64,000 nucleotides of DNA, taken from positions 269,937 through 333,936 of the forward strand of contig NZ_MSXW01000026.1 in the NCBI RefSeq assembly GCF_001945445.1, in the 5' to 3' direction. Source of the stretch: Pseudomonas sp. PA27(2017) (lineage in GTDB: Bacteria; Pseudomonadota; Gammaproteobacteria; Pseudomonadales; Pseudomonadaceae). Of this stretch, positions 1 to 8,318 are shown piece after piece (position 1 is the first letter of the stretch; each line of letters starts with the position of its first letter). Below the pieces are notes generated by a model, which saw only the letters and a list, made by a program, of their open reading frames with translations, did not search any database and was not told the DNA's origin. The translations under genes and the position numbers were made by a program.

Positions 1-267
1 GAGGTGGAGGTGAGGCTGGAGACCGACGAGCGACAGCAGGTCTGCCTCAGCGTGCGTGACCACGGGCCGGGCATCGACGAACAGAAGATCGAGCGCCTGT
101 TCGAGCGCTTCTACAGCCGCGGCAACCCTGGCGGCGCGGGCCTGGGCCTGTCCATCGTGGAGATGATCGCCAGCCACCTGGGCGGCAGCATCGCCCTGAG
201 CAATCACCCGGACGGCGGCCTGCAGGCCACCCTGGTGCTGCCCTGTGCGCCCCACGACGAATCCTGA
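1..267 (+). CDS. Sensor histidine kinase, C-terminal fragment
   Basis: This is the 3' end of a two-component sensor kinase whose start lies before the window. The visible 88 residues are the second half of the HATPase_c domain: the G1 box (DHGPGID), the F box (LFERFY) and the G2 box (GAGLGLSIV) appear in the right order and spacing, so ATP binding looks intact. The domain ends a few residues before the stop, which is normal for a classical kinase without a receiver. Cytochrome b561 follows 31 bp downstream on the same strand and could be co-transcribed. The signal sensed cannot be told from this piece. Confidence 0.88.
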   Translation, partial: EVEVRLETDERQQVCLSVRDHGPGIDEQKIERLFERFYSRGNPGGAGLGLSIVEMIASHLGGSIALSNHPDGGLQATLVLPCAPHDES

Positions 268-298
268 TTTTTTCCAATCGTAATCCCGAGAGGTCACC

Positions 299-859
299 AT
301 GAGCAGTACCGGCACCCCCCATCGCGACGCCGCTCGGACGCCGCCCCGCTACAGCGCCGCCAGCCGCCGGCTGCACTGGCTGATGGCCGTCCTGGTGGTG
401 CTGGCCTACATCCTGATCACCAGCCGCAGCTGGTTCGAAAGAGGCAGCGATCCGCGGCTATTCGTGGTGCAGGGCCACTTCTGGGTAGGCATCGCGGTAT
501 TCGCCCTGGTGTTGCCTCGCCTGCTGGCACGCTTCGCCAACCCGACACCGGCAATCGTGCCACCGCTCGCCCCGCTGACCCACCTGGCCTCCAGGATCAC
601 CCACGTTGCTCTGTACGCCTTCCTGCTGCTGCAACCGGCGATGGGCATGCTGGTGGTGTTTCTAGAACGCGGCGGTATTCCCCTCGGCGGGCTGATGCTG
701 CCCTCACCCTTCGAGCTGAACCCGCACCTCGCCCACCGCATCGAGGACCTGCACATCACCGTCGGCACCGCGTTCTACTACGTGATCGCCCTGCATGTCG
801 CCGCTGCGCTCTGGCACCACTTCGCGCGCCGCGACAACGTGCTCAAACGCATGATCTAG
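299..859 (+). CDS. Cytochrome b561 family protein
   Basis: A 186-residue membrane di-heme b-type cytochrome. Proteins of this family move electrons between the quinone pool and partners in the inner membrane or periplasm. It shows four hydrophobic segments. Candidate heme histidines lie in RRLHWLM near the start, in VQGHFWVG, and in the last helix region (LAHRIEDLHI and ALHVAAALWHHF). The length is usual for the YodB/CybB group. The ATG is preceded by GAGAGG. It follows the kinase fragment on the same strand. The physiological partner is unknown. Confidence 0.87.
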   Translation: MSSTGTPHRDAARTPPRYSAASRRLHWLMAVLVVLAYILITSRSWFERGSDPRLFVVQGHFWVGIAVFALVLPRLLARFANPTPAIVPPLAPLTHLASRITHVALYAFLLLQPAMGMLVVFLERGGIPLGGLMLPSPFELNPHLAHRIEDLHITVGTAFYYVIALHVAAALWHHFARRDNVLKRMI

Positions 860-1316
860 ACGCAGCCCAGCCATCGGACGGCCGCCTGGAACACCCCGGC
901 GCAGATCAAAAAATACGGATTCTTTATGCGCCACTAGTTGTGTCCGGAGCGATTTTCGAGGTAAATCGCGTCCAGATATTTCAGGTGGCGTGATTCGAGC
1001 CTGGGCATGCAGCGGAAAAAACCTTGGTCACGGGCAGATTCAGCCAACCCCAGGCACCGTTCGGCCCTCGCAGACGCCACCCGCGAACCGACTGCACGCT
1101 GCCGGGCATTGCCTGGTGGCGTGCCTTGGCATTCCACGGGTAGAGAGCATCGCAGGCATGGCAAACCGCTTCAGCGCTCACCCAACGACCGCCGACCGCA
1201 ACGCAGGCTGCCCGGCCCTTCACCAGGGCCGGCAGCTACCAGGCACCGCATCGATCAACAACACCACGCGCTGCCTGGAAAAACCCACCTCTCTCACGAG
1301 CCAGACGTAACCTTCC
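860..1316. other. Intergenic stretch before pit, no convincing gene
   Basis: About 457 bp. Short open frames exist on both strands, but none has a good ribosome site or a recognisable product. A GC-rich hairpin with CCGGCCCT/AGGGCCGG arms lies near 1212-1231; it has no T-tract. No Pho box was recognised. The stretch probably carries the upstream region of the phosphate transporter gene. Confidence 0.5.
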
Positions 1317-2789
1317 ATGTTCGAACTATTCAGCGGGCTTGATGCCTGGTTGGCGCTGAGCCTCGCACTCGCCCTGCTCTTCGTCCTCACCTTCGAATTC
1401 ATCAACGGTTTCCACGACACGGCCAACGCCGTGGCCACGGTCATCTACACCAAGGCCATGCCGCCAAACCTGGCGGTGGTCATGTCCGGCATCTTCAACT
1501 TCCTCGGCGTGCTGCTGGGCGGCGTCGGCGTGGCCTATGCCATCGTTCACCTGCTGCCGGTGGAGCTGCTGATCAACGTCAACACCAGTCGCGGCCTGAT
1601 CATGGTGTTCTCGCTGCTGGCTGCGGCCATCACCTGGAACCTGGGCACCTGGTATTTCGGCATCCCGGCGTCCAGCTCGCACACCCTGATCGGCTCGATC
1701 CTCGGCGTCGGCCTGGCCAACGCGCTGCTCACCGACATCCCGCTGGGTGACGGCGTGAACTGGCAGAAGGCGATCGATATCGGCCTGTCGCTGGTGTTCT
1801 CGCCGGTGGCCGGCTTCGTGGTCGCCGCCCTGCTGTTCCTGGCGCTCAAGTACTGGATGCCGACGCCCAAGGTGCACAGCACGCCGGTGGTGCGCAAGGA
1901 AACCAAGGGCAAGAACAAGCCGCCGTTCTGGAACCGCCTGGTGCTGATCGTTTCGGCCATGGCGGTGAGCTTCGTGCATGGCTCCAACGACGGCCAGAAA
2001 GGCATCGGGCTGATCATGCTGGTGCTGATCGGTATCGTGCCGGCCAAGTTCGTGCTCGACCTGAACAGCACCACCTACCAGATTTCCCGTACCCGCGATG
2101 CGGCCGTGCACCTGGGCGAATTCTACCAGCGCAACGCGCCGACCCTCAGCGAATACCTGGCCCTGGGCCAGGCTGCCAATACCGAGCTGCCCAAGCAGTT
2201 CCGTTGCGATCCCAAGCTCACCGAGCCGACCATCAACGGCCTGCTGCGCACCCTCGATGGCGTCAACGACTACCGCGACCTCAGCGAAGAAGCGCGCATC
2301 GACATCCGTCGCTACCTGCTGTGCCTCGACGACTCGGCCAAGAAGGTCGGCAAGCTGCCGGACCTGCCGGCGCGCGAGAAAGCCGACCTCGACAAGCTGC
2401 GCAAGGACCTGACCGCCACCACCGAGTACGCGCCCTTCTGGGTGATCCTCGCCGTGGCCCTGGCCCTGGGCATCGGCACCATGGTCGGCTGGAAGCGCGT
2501 AGTAAAAACCGTCGGCGAGAAGATTGGTAAACAGGGCATGACCTACGCCCAGGGCATGAGCGCGCAGATCACCGCGGCCTGCGCCATCGGTCTGGCCAAC
2601 GTCTACAGCCTGCCGGTGTCGACCACCCACGTGTTGTCCTCGGGCGTGGCCGGCACCATGGTCGCCAACCGCAGCGGCCTGCAGGGCAGCACCATCAGCA
2701 ACATCCTGCTGGCCTGGGTGCTCACCCTGCCCACCTCCATGGCCCTGGCCGCCGGCCTGTTCTACGTCTCGACGCTGATCTTCGGCTGA
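1317..2789 (+). CDS. pit: PiT-family inorganic phosphate transporter
   Basis: A 490-residue inner-membrane transporter that takes up inorganic phosphate, usually as a metal-phosphate complex, driven by the proton gradient. Both PiT signatures are visible: FINGFHDTANAVAT near residue 26 in the N-terminal half, and SFVHGSNDGQKGIG near residue 218. The two membrane halves are separated by a hydrophilic loop at about 250-370. The C-terminal half carries LPVSTTHVLSSGVAGTM. The length fits the bacterial Pit group. No strong Shine-Dalgarno precedes the ATG. A strong hairpin terminator follows, so it is probably a single-gene unit. Confidence 0.93.
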   Translation: MFELFSGLDAWLALSLALALLFVLTFEFINGFHDTANAVATVIYTKAMPPNLAVVMSGIFNFLGVLLGGVGVAYAIVHLLPVELLINVNTSRGLIMVFSLLAAAITWNLGTWYFGIPASSSHTLIGSILGVGLANALLTDIPLGDGVNWQKAIDIGLSLVFSPVAGFVVAALLFLALKYWMPTPKVHSTPVVRKETKGKNKPPFWNRLVLIVSAMAVSFVHGSNDGQKGIGLIMLVLIGIVPAKFVLDLNSTTYQISRTRDAAVHLGEFYQRNAPTLSEYLALGQAANTELPKQFRCDPKLTEPTINGLLRTLDGVNDYRDLSEEARIDIRRYLLCLDDSAKKVGKLPDLPAREKADLDKLRKDLTATTEYAPFWVILAVALALGIGTMVGWKRVVKTVGEKIGKQGMTYAQGMSAQITAACAIGLANVYSLPVSTTHVLSSGVAGTMVANRSGLQGSTISNILLAWVLTLPTSMALAAGLFYVSTLIFG

Positions 2790-2798
2790 TCGAATAAA

Positions 2799-2823
2799 CG
2801 AGGCACCCGTTCCGGGTGCCTCG
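2799..2823. terminator. Bidirectional intrinsic terminator
   Basis: A perfect 10-bp stem (CGAGGCACCC/GGGTGCCTCG) with a 5-nt loop lies 10 bp after the pit stop, followed by TCCTTTC on the plus strand. It sits between the convergent pit and GNAT genes and could stop transcription from both sides. Confidence 0.85.
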
Positions 2824-2838
2824 TCCTTTCACCAATCG

Positions 2839-3318
2839 TTACTTGCAGCCCCAGCGCATGCTCTGCGCCAGGATATGCGGGTGGCTGTCGATGGGCTCCC
2901 ATTCGTCCAAGAACACGAAACCGTGCCGCTGATAGAACTGCACGGCGCGCCTGTTCTCGGGAGCAACTTCGAGAAACAGCGCCTCCAGGCCCAGCTCCAC
3001 GGCATGCGCCTTCACCGCCGCCACCAGCTCGTCCGCCACGCCTTTGCCCCGCGCTGCCGGCTCGACCCACATGGCGATCAGCTCATAGCGGGCGGGATCG
3101 CGAAAGCCCGCGCCCACCAGGCCGACCGGCCTGCCACCGTCGAATGCCAACCAGAACCGCGTCCTCTCGCCCGCCGCCCGCGCCTGCCATTGCGCATCGC
3201 TGTCGGCCGCCGCCGTCTGGTAACTCACGCCAAAGGCAGTAGGCGTATCCTGCAGGGCAGCGAGACGGATCTGTTTCAGTAGCTGCCAGTCATTCTTTTG
3301 CGTGGCGCGGATATCCAT
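2839..3318 (-). CDS. GNAT-family N-acetyltransferase
   Basis: A 159-residue protein with the GNAT fold: an N-terminal region beginning IRATQKNDW, a central strand ending IAMWVEPAARGKGVADEL that gives the acetyl-CoA loop (R/Q-x-x-G-x-A/G type), and the closing motif ENRRAVQFYQRHGF. The frame is open further upstream, but the ATG at 3318 gives a standard start and has GGAA about 6 nt before it. The longer version would overlap the next gene. It lies 31 bp downstream of a second GNAT gene on the same strand, so the pair is likely one transcript. The acceptor substrate is unknown. Confidence 0.85.
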   Translation of the reverse strand: MDIRATQKNDWQLLKQIRLAALQDTPTAFGVSYQTAAADSDAQWQARAAGERTRFWLAFDGGRPVGLVGAGFRDPARYELIAMWVEPAARGKGVADELVAAVKAHAVELGLEALFLEVAPENRRAVQFYQRHGFVFLDEWEPIDSHPHILAQSMRWGCK

Positions 3319-3349
3319 GGGTGTTCCGTTGGTGATTTGAAAGAGGCAT

Positions 3350-3793
3350 TCACGACCATTCAGTAATTTCATGGCTGGCAGAGTCGCTCTGCACGGGCCG
3401 AAAGCCACAGCGAACATAGAACGCGGCGCCCGCTTCGGTATCAGTGAACAGACGCACCTTCTGAAAGTGCTGCGTCGCACGAGCGAGGAGCGCCCGTACC
3501 AACGCTTCGCCGATGCCATGCCGCCTTGCTGCAGGGGCGACATAAAGCCTTCTCAAGCGCCCGGTCTGCGCGTTGCCATGGGGATCGCGGGACAGACCGC
3601 CGATGGCGACAAGCTCGCCCCGACACCAAGCACCCAGCAAGCATTCGCCGGGCCGGTCGAAGCGATTCGAACCGTTCTCCCACTCCAGCAACAAGCGGGT
3701 GAGAAATCTGAAGCCTTCGGATATCGCGGCGGCTTCGAACGCCGCAATAGCGTCCGGCAATACCCTGACCTCTCGTATCTCCAGGTCATTCAT
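3350..3793 (-). CDS. GNAT-family N-acetyltransferase
   Basis: A 147-residue acetyltransferase with the GNAT core GRLRRLYVAPAARRHGIGEALV, whose RRHGIG part forms the acetyl-CoA pyrophosphate loop, and the final strand GAAFYVRCGFRP. The ATG at 3793 has GGAG 8 nt upstream. It is the first gene of a two-gene acetyltransferase unit. The two proteins are not close copies, so this is not a recent duplication. The substrate cannot be inferred. Confidence 0.85.
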   Translation of the reverse strand: MNDLEIREVRVLPDAIAAFEAAAISEGFRFLTRLLLEWENGSNRFDRPGECLLGAWCRGELVAIGGLSRDPHGNAQTGRLRRLYVAPAARRHGIGEALVRALLARATQHFQKVRLFTDTEAGAAFYVRCGFRPVQSDSASHEITEWS

Positions 3794-3989
3794 CGCGCCG
3801 CTCCGTCATCCAGATGATCGATTGATCATTTTCCACAGGCCCGACACGCGCGCCCAGCTCGAAAGGTAGTGCCGACCTTAGGTCGCCGACAACGGTTCTT
3901 CTGAGAACTGAGCATCAGCCCAGTGCAGGTCGGTTCAGTACCATCGCACCACGACCTGTCCGAACCAATAGCCCACAAGAAGCGCTGCG

Positions 3990-4391
3990 ATGAAACACAG
4001 ACTCAAACAACTGGCGATTGTCCTGGCTGTCATTCTGGCGGCGCTGAGCGCGCTGTTCGTTGCCATCGCTTACTGGGCCGTACCGACCGCTCAGGTGCGC
4101 AACGACTCGGCCGAGGCCGTGCAGGTGGTGGCGCAGTGGCGGGATCAAAGTCGCGATCTGGGCTCGATCCGACCTGGGCAAACCGTGGCGTTCAAGGTGC
4201 CTGGCGAGGGCGGTATCAACTTCAGCGTGACCTACGCCGATGGCCGTCAGGTGACCAGCCGGGAGATGTATTACACCCTGACCACCACCGTGCTGGCGGT
4301 GGTCAGCGAGCAGAGCATCAGCGTCGATAGCGAGCTGGGGCTGGCGACCGCTGACCAGGCTGCGCGCAAGAAGCCCGAGCAGGCGCGCTAA
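3990..4391 (+). CDS. Small single-pass membrane protein, unknown function
   Basis: A 133-residue protein with one N-terminal hydrophobic segment (about residues 8-30, KQLAIVLAVILAALSALFV), followed by a soluble, probably periplasmic region rich in beta-strand-like sequence with a repeated QV pattern. The family is not recognised. The frame is clean, codon use matches its neighbours, and the gene is bounded by the start of the GNAT unit and the convergent hglS end. The segment may be an anchor or an uncleaved signal. Confidence 0.65.
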   Translation: MKHRLKQLAIVLAVILAALSALFVAIAYWAVPTAQVRNDSAEAVQVVAQWRDQSRDLGSIRPGQTVAFKVPGEGGINFSVTYADGRQVTSREMYYTLTTTVLAVVSEQSISVDSELGLATADQAARKKPEQAR

Positions 4392-4409
4392 CGCACAGCC
4401 CGGCGTCGC

Positions 4410-5807
4410 TCAGCCCAGCGCTTCCAACCCCAGCTCGCGCGCGCACTCGGCCAGCGAGCGGCGCTGGGTTTCGGCGTACAGTGCCAACTCGTCGTGCACC
4501 GTGGCGCCGAGGGCGGCGTGGAAGGCCTGCTGGTTGGAGGTGGCGTCGTAGCTGACCTGGGCGTCGTCACCGAGGTTGGACTGGAAGATGCCAGCAGCGC
4601 TCACCGGCAAGAAATCCTCGTAGACCAGCGGCTCGAAATGCACATGGCCGGCCTCGATCAGGGCGTCCAGGCTGCGCGGTGCGGTTTCGTCTCGGCGCGC
4701 GGCCTTGCCGGCTTCGGTGACGAAGTAGCGGAAGTAGGCCAGGCCTTCGCGGCGCATGGCCGTGTAGCTGTCGGGGAAGGCTTCGAAGTGTTGCTCCAGC
4801 AAGTCTGCATAGCGCTGGGCATTGGCCTCGTTGGGGAATTCGCCCAGATCCTCGCGGGCCTCACTCAGCAACTGGTCGTACAGCGCGCGGCCGGCAGGGG
4901 TAAGCGCTGCACCGCGTTGCTCGATCTCACCGAAGCGCGCGGTATGACTGCCCGCCGCGCCGGGCTGGCCGACGAAGGCCACCGCCTCCTGCAGCGCCTT
5001 GAAGCTGGTCTGGCGCAGCAGGATCGGGCACTGGCGCCGGGGCGGGCCCTCGACCACCGCCTTGGGCGTGATGCCGCGCCGGGGCATGGCCGCCTGCACT
5101 TCATCGATGTCCAGGGTGCGCGGCGTCAGGTGGTTGATGTGCGGCCCCTTGAAGGCCACCACGTCGGCGATCAGGCGGTGCTGGCCGTGCAACCTGTCGT
5201 ACTCGGCGGCGCTGACGGTGGCCTCGGTGTGCCAGCGAAAGGTCTCCAGGGCTTGCTTGACGAACGCCTCGGCATCGGCGGCATTCAGGCCGCCCTGGGC
5301 TTCGCATTGTTCGATCAGCGCCCGTGCGCGCGGGGTGAAGATGTCGCGCTTGGCGAGAATCTCGGTGGCCAGGGGACGCAGCGCTTCGTCCTCGATCAGT
5401 TCCAGGCGCAGCAGCGAGGTGAACACGCGAAACGGGCTGACCTGCAACTCGGTTTCGTGCACGGCCCGAAAGGCGGTGGAATGCACCGGCACGCCGGCCG
5501 AGCTGAGGTCGTAGTAGCCCACCGGCTGCATGCCCATGACCGCGAACAGGCGGCGGATGGTCGACAGTTCCTCGGCGGTGCCGACGCGAATCGCGCCGTG
5601 GCGCTCCATGGCCAGACGCTCGATTTCACCGGTCCACTCCAGCTGCTGCTTCAGCGCTGTAGAGCCCGCCAGCGCCTGGGCGTTGGTGTCCGCCACCAGG
5701 TCTAGCAGGTCGCCATACAGCGGCACTTCGGCGCGGTACATGGCGGACATGGCGCTGGAAAACTGCGCACGGATTTGCGAGGGATCGACGAATCCTGAAG
5801 TGTTCAT
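4410..5807 (-). CDS. hglS: 2-oxoadipate dioxygenase/decarboxylase (DUF1338)
   Basis: A 465-residue Fe(II)-dependent enzyme that converts 2-oxoadipate to D-2-hydroxyglutarate and CO2, the step that joins lysine breakdown to central metabolism. The residues I recall for Pseudomonas putida HglS are present at the same numbers: H70 and R74 in ERHGAIR, H226 in GPHINHLTPR, E294 in RFGEIE, and V402 in FLPVSAA. The exact match in numbering supports start and function strongly. It is the last gene of a minus-strand series after an aminotransferase (74 bp gap). The P. putida enzyme also neighbours a LysR gene and amaAB, as here. Confidence 0.93.
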   Translation of the reverse strand: MNTSGFVDPSQIRAQFSSAMSAMYRAEVPLYGDLLDLVADTNAQALAGSTALKQQLEWTGEIERLAMERHGAIRVGTAEELSTIRRLFAVMGMQPVGYYDLSSAGVPVHSTAFRAVHETELQVSPFRVFTSLLRLELIEDEALRPLATEILAKRDIFTPRARALIEQCEAQGGLNAADAEAFVKQALETFRWHTEATVSAAEYDRLHGQHRLIADVVAFKGPHINHLTPRTLDIDEVQAAMPRRGITPKAVVEGPPRRQCPILLRQTSFKALQEAVAFVGQPGAAGSHTARFGEIEQRGAALTPAGRALYDQLLSEAREDLGEFPNEANAQRYADLLEQHFEAFPDSYTAMRREGLAYFRYFVTEAGKAARRDETAPRSLDALIEAGHVHFEPLVYEDFLPVSAAGIFQSNLGDDAQVSYDATSNQQAFHAALGATVHDELALYAETQRRSLAECARELGLEALG

Positions 5808-5881
5808 AGCGGGCGAATCTCCTGTCGCACTTGTCGGTTGGCCGTGGCGTTACTCGCCGGCCTGAAAGTTGGCGAATACGC

Positions 5882-7132
5882 TCAGCCGAGGTTGGCCAGG
5901 CAATGTTCGATGATATCCAGGCCCTGCTCGAACAGCGCCGGCTCGATGGTCAGCGGTGCCAGCAGGCGCACGATATGGCGGTTCTTGCCGCTGGGCATCA
6001 GCAACAGCCCCTTGGCCCGCGCCGCCTCCAGCAGTTCGGCCAGTTGCGTGGTGCCGGGCTGACCGTCACGGGTGACCAGCTCGATACCGCGCATCGCGCC
6101 AACCCCGGTTAGCCGGCCCAGATAAGGCGACAGGCCCTTGGCGCGCCACTGCTCGTAGCGGCGCAGCAGCGCCTGTTCCTGGGCCTCGCCCCAGGTGGCC
6201 AGGTTGGCGTCGGTCATCTGCCGCAGGCTGGCCAGGGCCGCCGCACAGGCGATGGGGTTGCCCGAGTAGGTGCCGCCCAGCCCGCCCTTGGGCAGCGCAC
6301 CCATCAGCTCGGGGCGGCCAACCACGGCGCCCAGCGGCAGGCCGCCGGCGATGCTCTTGCCGAGCAGCAGCAGGTCGGGCTCGATGCCCAGGCGGGTGAA
6401 GGCGAAGCGCTGGCCGGTACGGCCGAAGCCGGACTGGATTTCATCGAGCATCAGCAGCACGCTGTGCTCGTCGCACCAGCGACGCAGGCGCTTGGCGAAG
6501 TCCGGGTCGAGGGCCAGAAAGCCGCCCTCGCCCTGCACCGGTTCGATGATGAAGCAGGCGACATCGTTGACGTCCACCTCGACGCTGAACAGCCGCTCGA
6601 TGGCCTTGAAGGCTTCGTCCGCGGTCACGCCGGTATCCGCGCTCGGGTACGGCACGTGATAGACGGGCCCCGGCAGCACGCCGACTTTCTGCTTGTACGG
6701 CGCCACCTTGCCGTTGAGGTTGAGGGTGGCCAGGGTACGACCGTGGAAGCCGCCGTCGAAGGCGATCACCACGCTACGGCCGGTCGCCGCGCGCACCACC
6801 TTCAGGGCATTCTCGGCGGCCTCGGCGCCGCTGTTGGTGAGCATGCCCGCCAGCGGATAGCTGACCGGCACGAAGGCCGCTAGGGCGTCCATCAGCTGGC
6901 GATAGCCCTGGTGCGGCACGGCGTTGAAGGTCGAATGGGTCAACCGCCCGGCCTGCTCGGTGATCGCGCTGACCACCTGCGGGTTGCAGTGGCCGAGGTT
7001 GAGCACGCCGATGCCGCCGACGAAGTCGATGTACGACTTGCCCTCGGTATCCCATACCTGGGCGTTCAGGCCATGGGACAGAGTGATGGGATGCACCACG
7101 GAAAGGGACGAGCTGATGGGCGAAGCACTCAT
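5882..7132 (-). CDS. Class III aminotransferase, probable 2-aminoadipate transaminase
   Basis: A 416-residue PLP enzyme of the GabT/ornithine-type fold. Visible landmarks are SGAEA (101-105) for phosphate binding, IIEPVQGEGG around E197, LDEIQSGFGRTG with D230, and the Schiff-base lysine K259 in LLGKSIAGG. By sequence alone it could be called 4-aminobutyrate or 5-aminovalerate transaminase. Its position between the AmaA/AmaB genes and HglS points to conversion of 2-aminoadipate to 2-oxoadipate. The start at 7132 gives full family length. A gap of 118 bp separates it from the upstream LysR gene on the same strand. Confidence 0.88.
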   Translation of the reverse strand: MSASPISSSLSVVHPITLSHGLNAQVWDTEGKSYIDFVGGIGVLNLGHCNPQVVSAITEQAGRLTHSTFNAVPHQGYRQLMDALAAFVPVSYPLAGMLTNSGAEAAENALKVVRAATGRSVVIAFDGGFHGRTLATLNLNGKVAPYKQKVGVLPGPVYHVPYPSADTGVTADEAFKAIERLFSVEVDVNDVACFIIEPVQGEGGFLALDPDFAKRLRRWCDEHSVLLMLDEIQSGFGRTGQRFAFTRLGIEPDLLLLGKSIAGGLPLGAVVGRPELMGALPKGGLGGTYSGNPIACAAALASLRQMTDANLATWGEAQEQALLRRYEQWRAKGLSPYLGRLTGVGAMRGIELVTRDGQPGTTQLAELLEAARAKGLLLMPSGKNRHIVRLLAPLTIEPALFEQGLDIIEHCLANLG

Positions 7133-7250
7133 GGATTACCTACCTGGGCCACCATCACCGCGGCGCGATGACAGGCAGCTGTGCCTGGAAACGATGCGCC
7201 TATCAAAGCGAGTCAGGCGGGCCTGCCACAAGCGAAATAAAGTGCTGCCG

Positions 7251-8180
7251 TCATTCCTTAAATTCAGGAACTGGCTGAACGCCGCCGGCCCCGGCCCTGG
7301 CCTTTTCCACAATCCAGTCGATCAGCGCCCTGACCTTGGGCACCTCGGCGGACTGCTCGGCGAAGGCGATGAAGTGGGCGCCCTGACTGGGCTTGTAGTG
7401 CTGCCAGGGGATCACCAGCTTGCCTTCCTGCAGCTCGTCCAGCACCAGAAAGCGCGGCACCAGGGCCACGCCGCAGCCCGACTCGGCGGCACGGATGCAC
7501 ATGTAGAAGGTGTCGAAGCGCGGCCCGTGGTAGCTGTTCTCGGTGCTGATGCCCTGCTCTTCGAACCACTCGTGCCAGGCGCCGGGGCGCGAGGTGCATT
7601 GCAGCAGCACCAGGCTGGTGAGGTCGCCGGCATCGAACAGCGGCTCATTGGGCAGGATGTCCGGTGCGCACACCGGGATCACATCCTCGCCGAACAGCTC
7701 GATGCAGATAGCGCCCGGCCAGGAGCCGGTGCCGTAGAAGAACGCCACGTCAGCCTTGGCCTGCACCAGGTCGAAGGGTTCGAGCTCGTTCTTGATGTCC
7801 AGGTGGATAGTCGGGTGGCGCTTCGAGAAACCCTTGAGGTTGGGCACCAGCCAGCGCGCGCCGAAGGTCGGCTGGGTGGCCACTTTGAGCACCTCTGTTT
7901 CGCCGCCGTAGGAGAGGATGTAGCGACTGGAGATATCCACCTGGGTGAGGATCTTGTTCACCTCGGCCAGGTACAGCTCGCCGGCCGGCGCCAGTTGCAG
8001 GCGGCGGCGCACGCGATGGAACAGCGGGTGCTGAAGCATGTCCTCGAGCTGCGCCACCTGCTTGCTCACCGCGCTCTGGGTCAGGTGCAATTCCTGGGCG
8101 GCGCGGGTGAAGCTCAGGTGCCTGGCTGCGGCCTCGAAACATTGCAGGGCGGTCATGGTTGGCAGCAGGCGTTTGGACAT
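7251..8180 (-). CDS. LysR regulator, probable controller of the lysine catabolic genes
   Basis: A 309-residue LysR-type regulator with an N-terminal winged helix (ALQCFEAAARHLSFTRAA followed by LTQSAVSKQVAQLE) and a C-terminal effector domain. The N-terminus resembles the GcvA-like subgroup. It is transcribed away from amaB, and a T-N11-A dyad lies between the two genes, the classical arrangement for a LysR activator and its target. In P. putida a LysR gene also sits between amaB and hglS. The ligand is probably a lysine-pathway intermediate; this is inferred from neighbours. Confidence 0.92.
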   Translation of the reverse strand: MSKRLLPTMTALQCFEAAARHLSFTRAAQELHLTQSAVSKQVAQLEDMLQHPLFHRVRRRLQLAPAGELYLAEVNKILTQVDISSRYILSYGGETEVLKVATQPTFGARWLVPNLKGFSKRHPTIHLDIKNELEPFDLVQAKADVAFFYGTGSWPGAICIELFGEDVIPVCAPDILPNEPLFDAGDLTSLVLLQCTSRPGAWHEWFEEQGISTENSYHGPRFDTFYMCIRAAESGCGVALVPRFLVLDELQEGKLVIPWQHYKPSQGAHFIAFAEQSAEVPKVRALIDWIVEKARAGAGGVQPVPEFKE

Positions 8181-8210
8181 GGGTTTCTCGAGGTCAGACG
8201 GGGCGACTTG

Positions 8211-8225
8211 ATTCCATGACGGAAT
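8211..8225. promoter_or_regulatory. LysR-type operator (T-N11-A dyad)
   Basis: ATTCC-ATGAC-GGAAT is a perfect 5-bp dyad containing T-N11-A. Its centre is about 63 bp before the transcription start predicted from the amaB promoter, the usual place for a LysR recognition site, and 31-45 bp before the divergent LysR gene. Confidence 0.65.
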
Positions 8226-8246
8226 GATATGGTGCGTAAACGTCGT

Positions 8247-8274
8247 TTGTTGAGCGCAGATTCGGGATTAATAC
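8247..8274 (+). promoter_or_regulatory. Candidate sigma-70 promoter of amaB
   Basis: TTGTTG (8247-8252), a 16-bp spacer and TAATAC (8269-8274) form a reasonable sigma-70 promoter with a start expected near 8281, 38 bp before the amaB ATG. It lies just downstream of the LysR dyad. Confidence 0.5.
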
Positions 8275-8318
8275 TGATCCTCATCCCGGATTTCAACTTC
8301 ACGACTCAGGAGATCGCC

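Noticed and set aside
860..1316. Several short overlapping frames upstream of pit
   Set aside because: Low-complexity compositions rich in Arg, Pro and His, no ribosome sites, and each is contradicted by another frame on the same or opposite strand.
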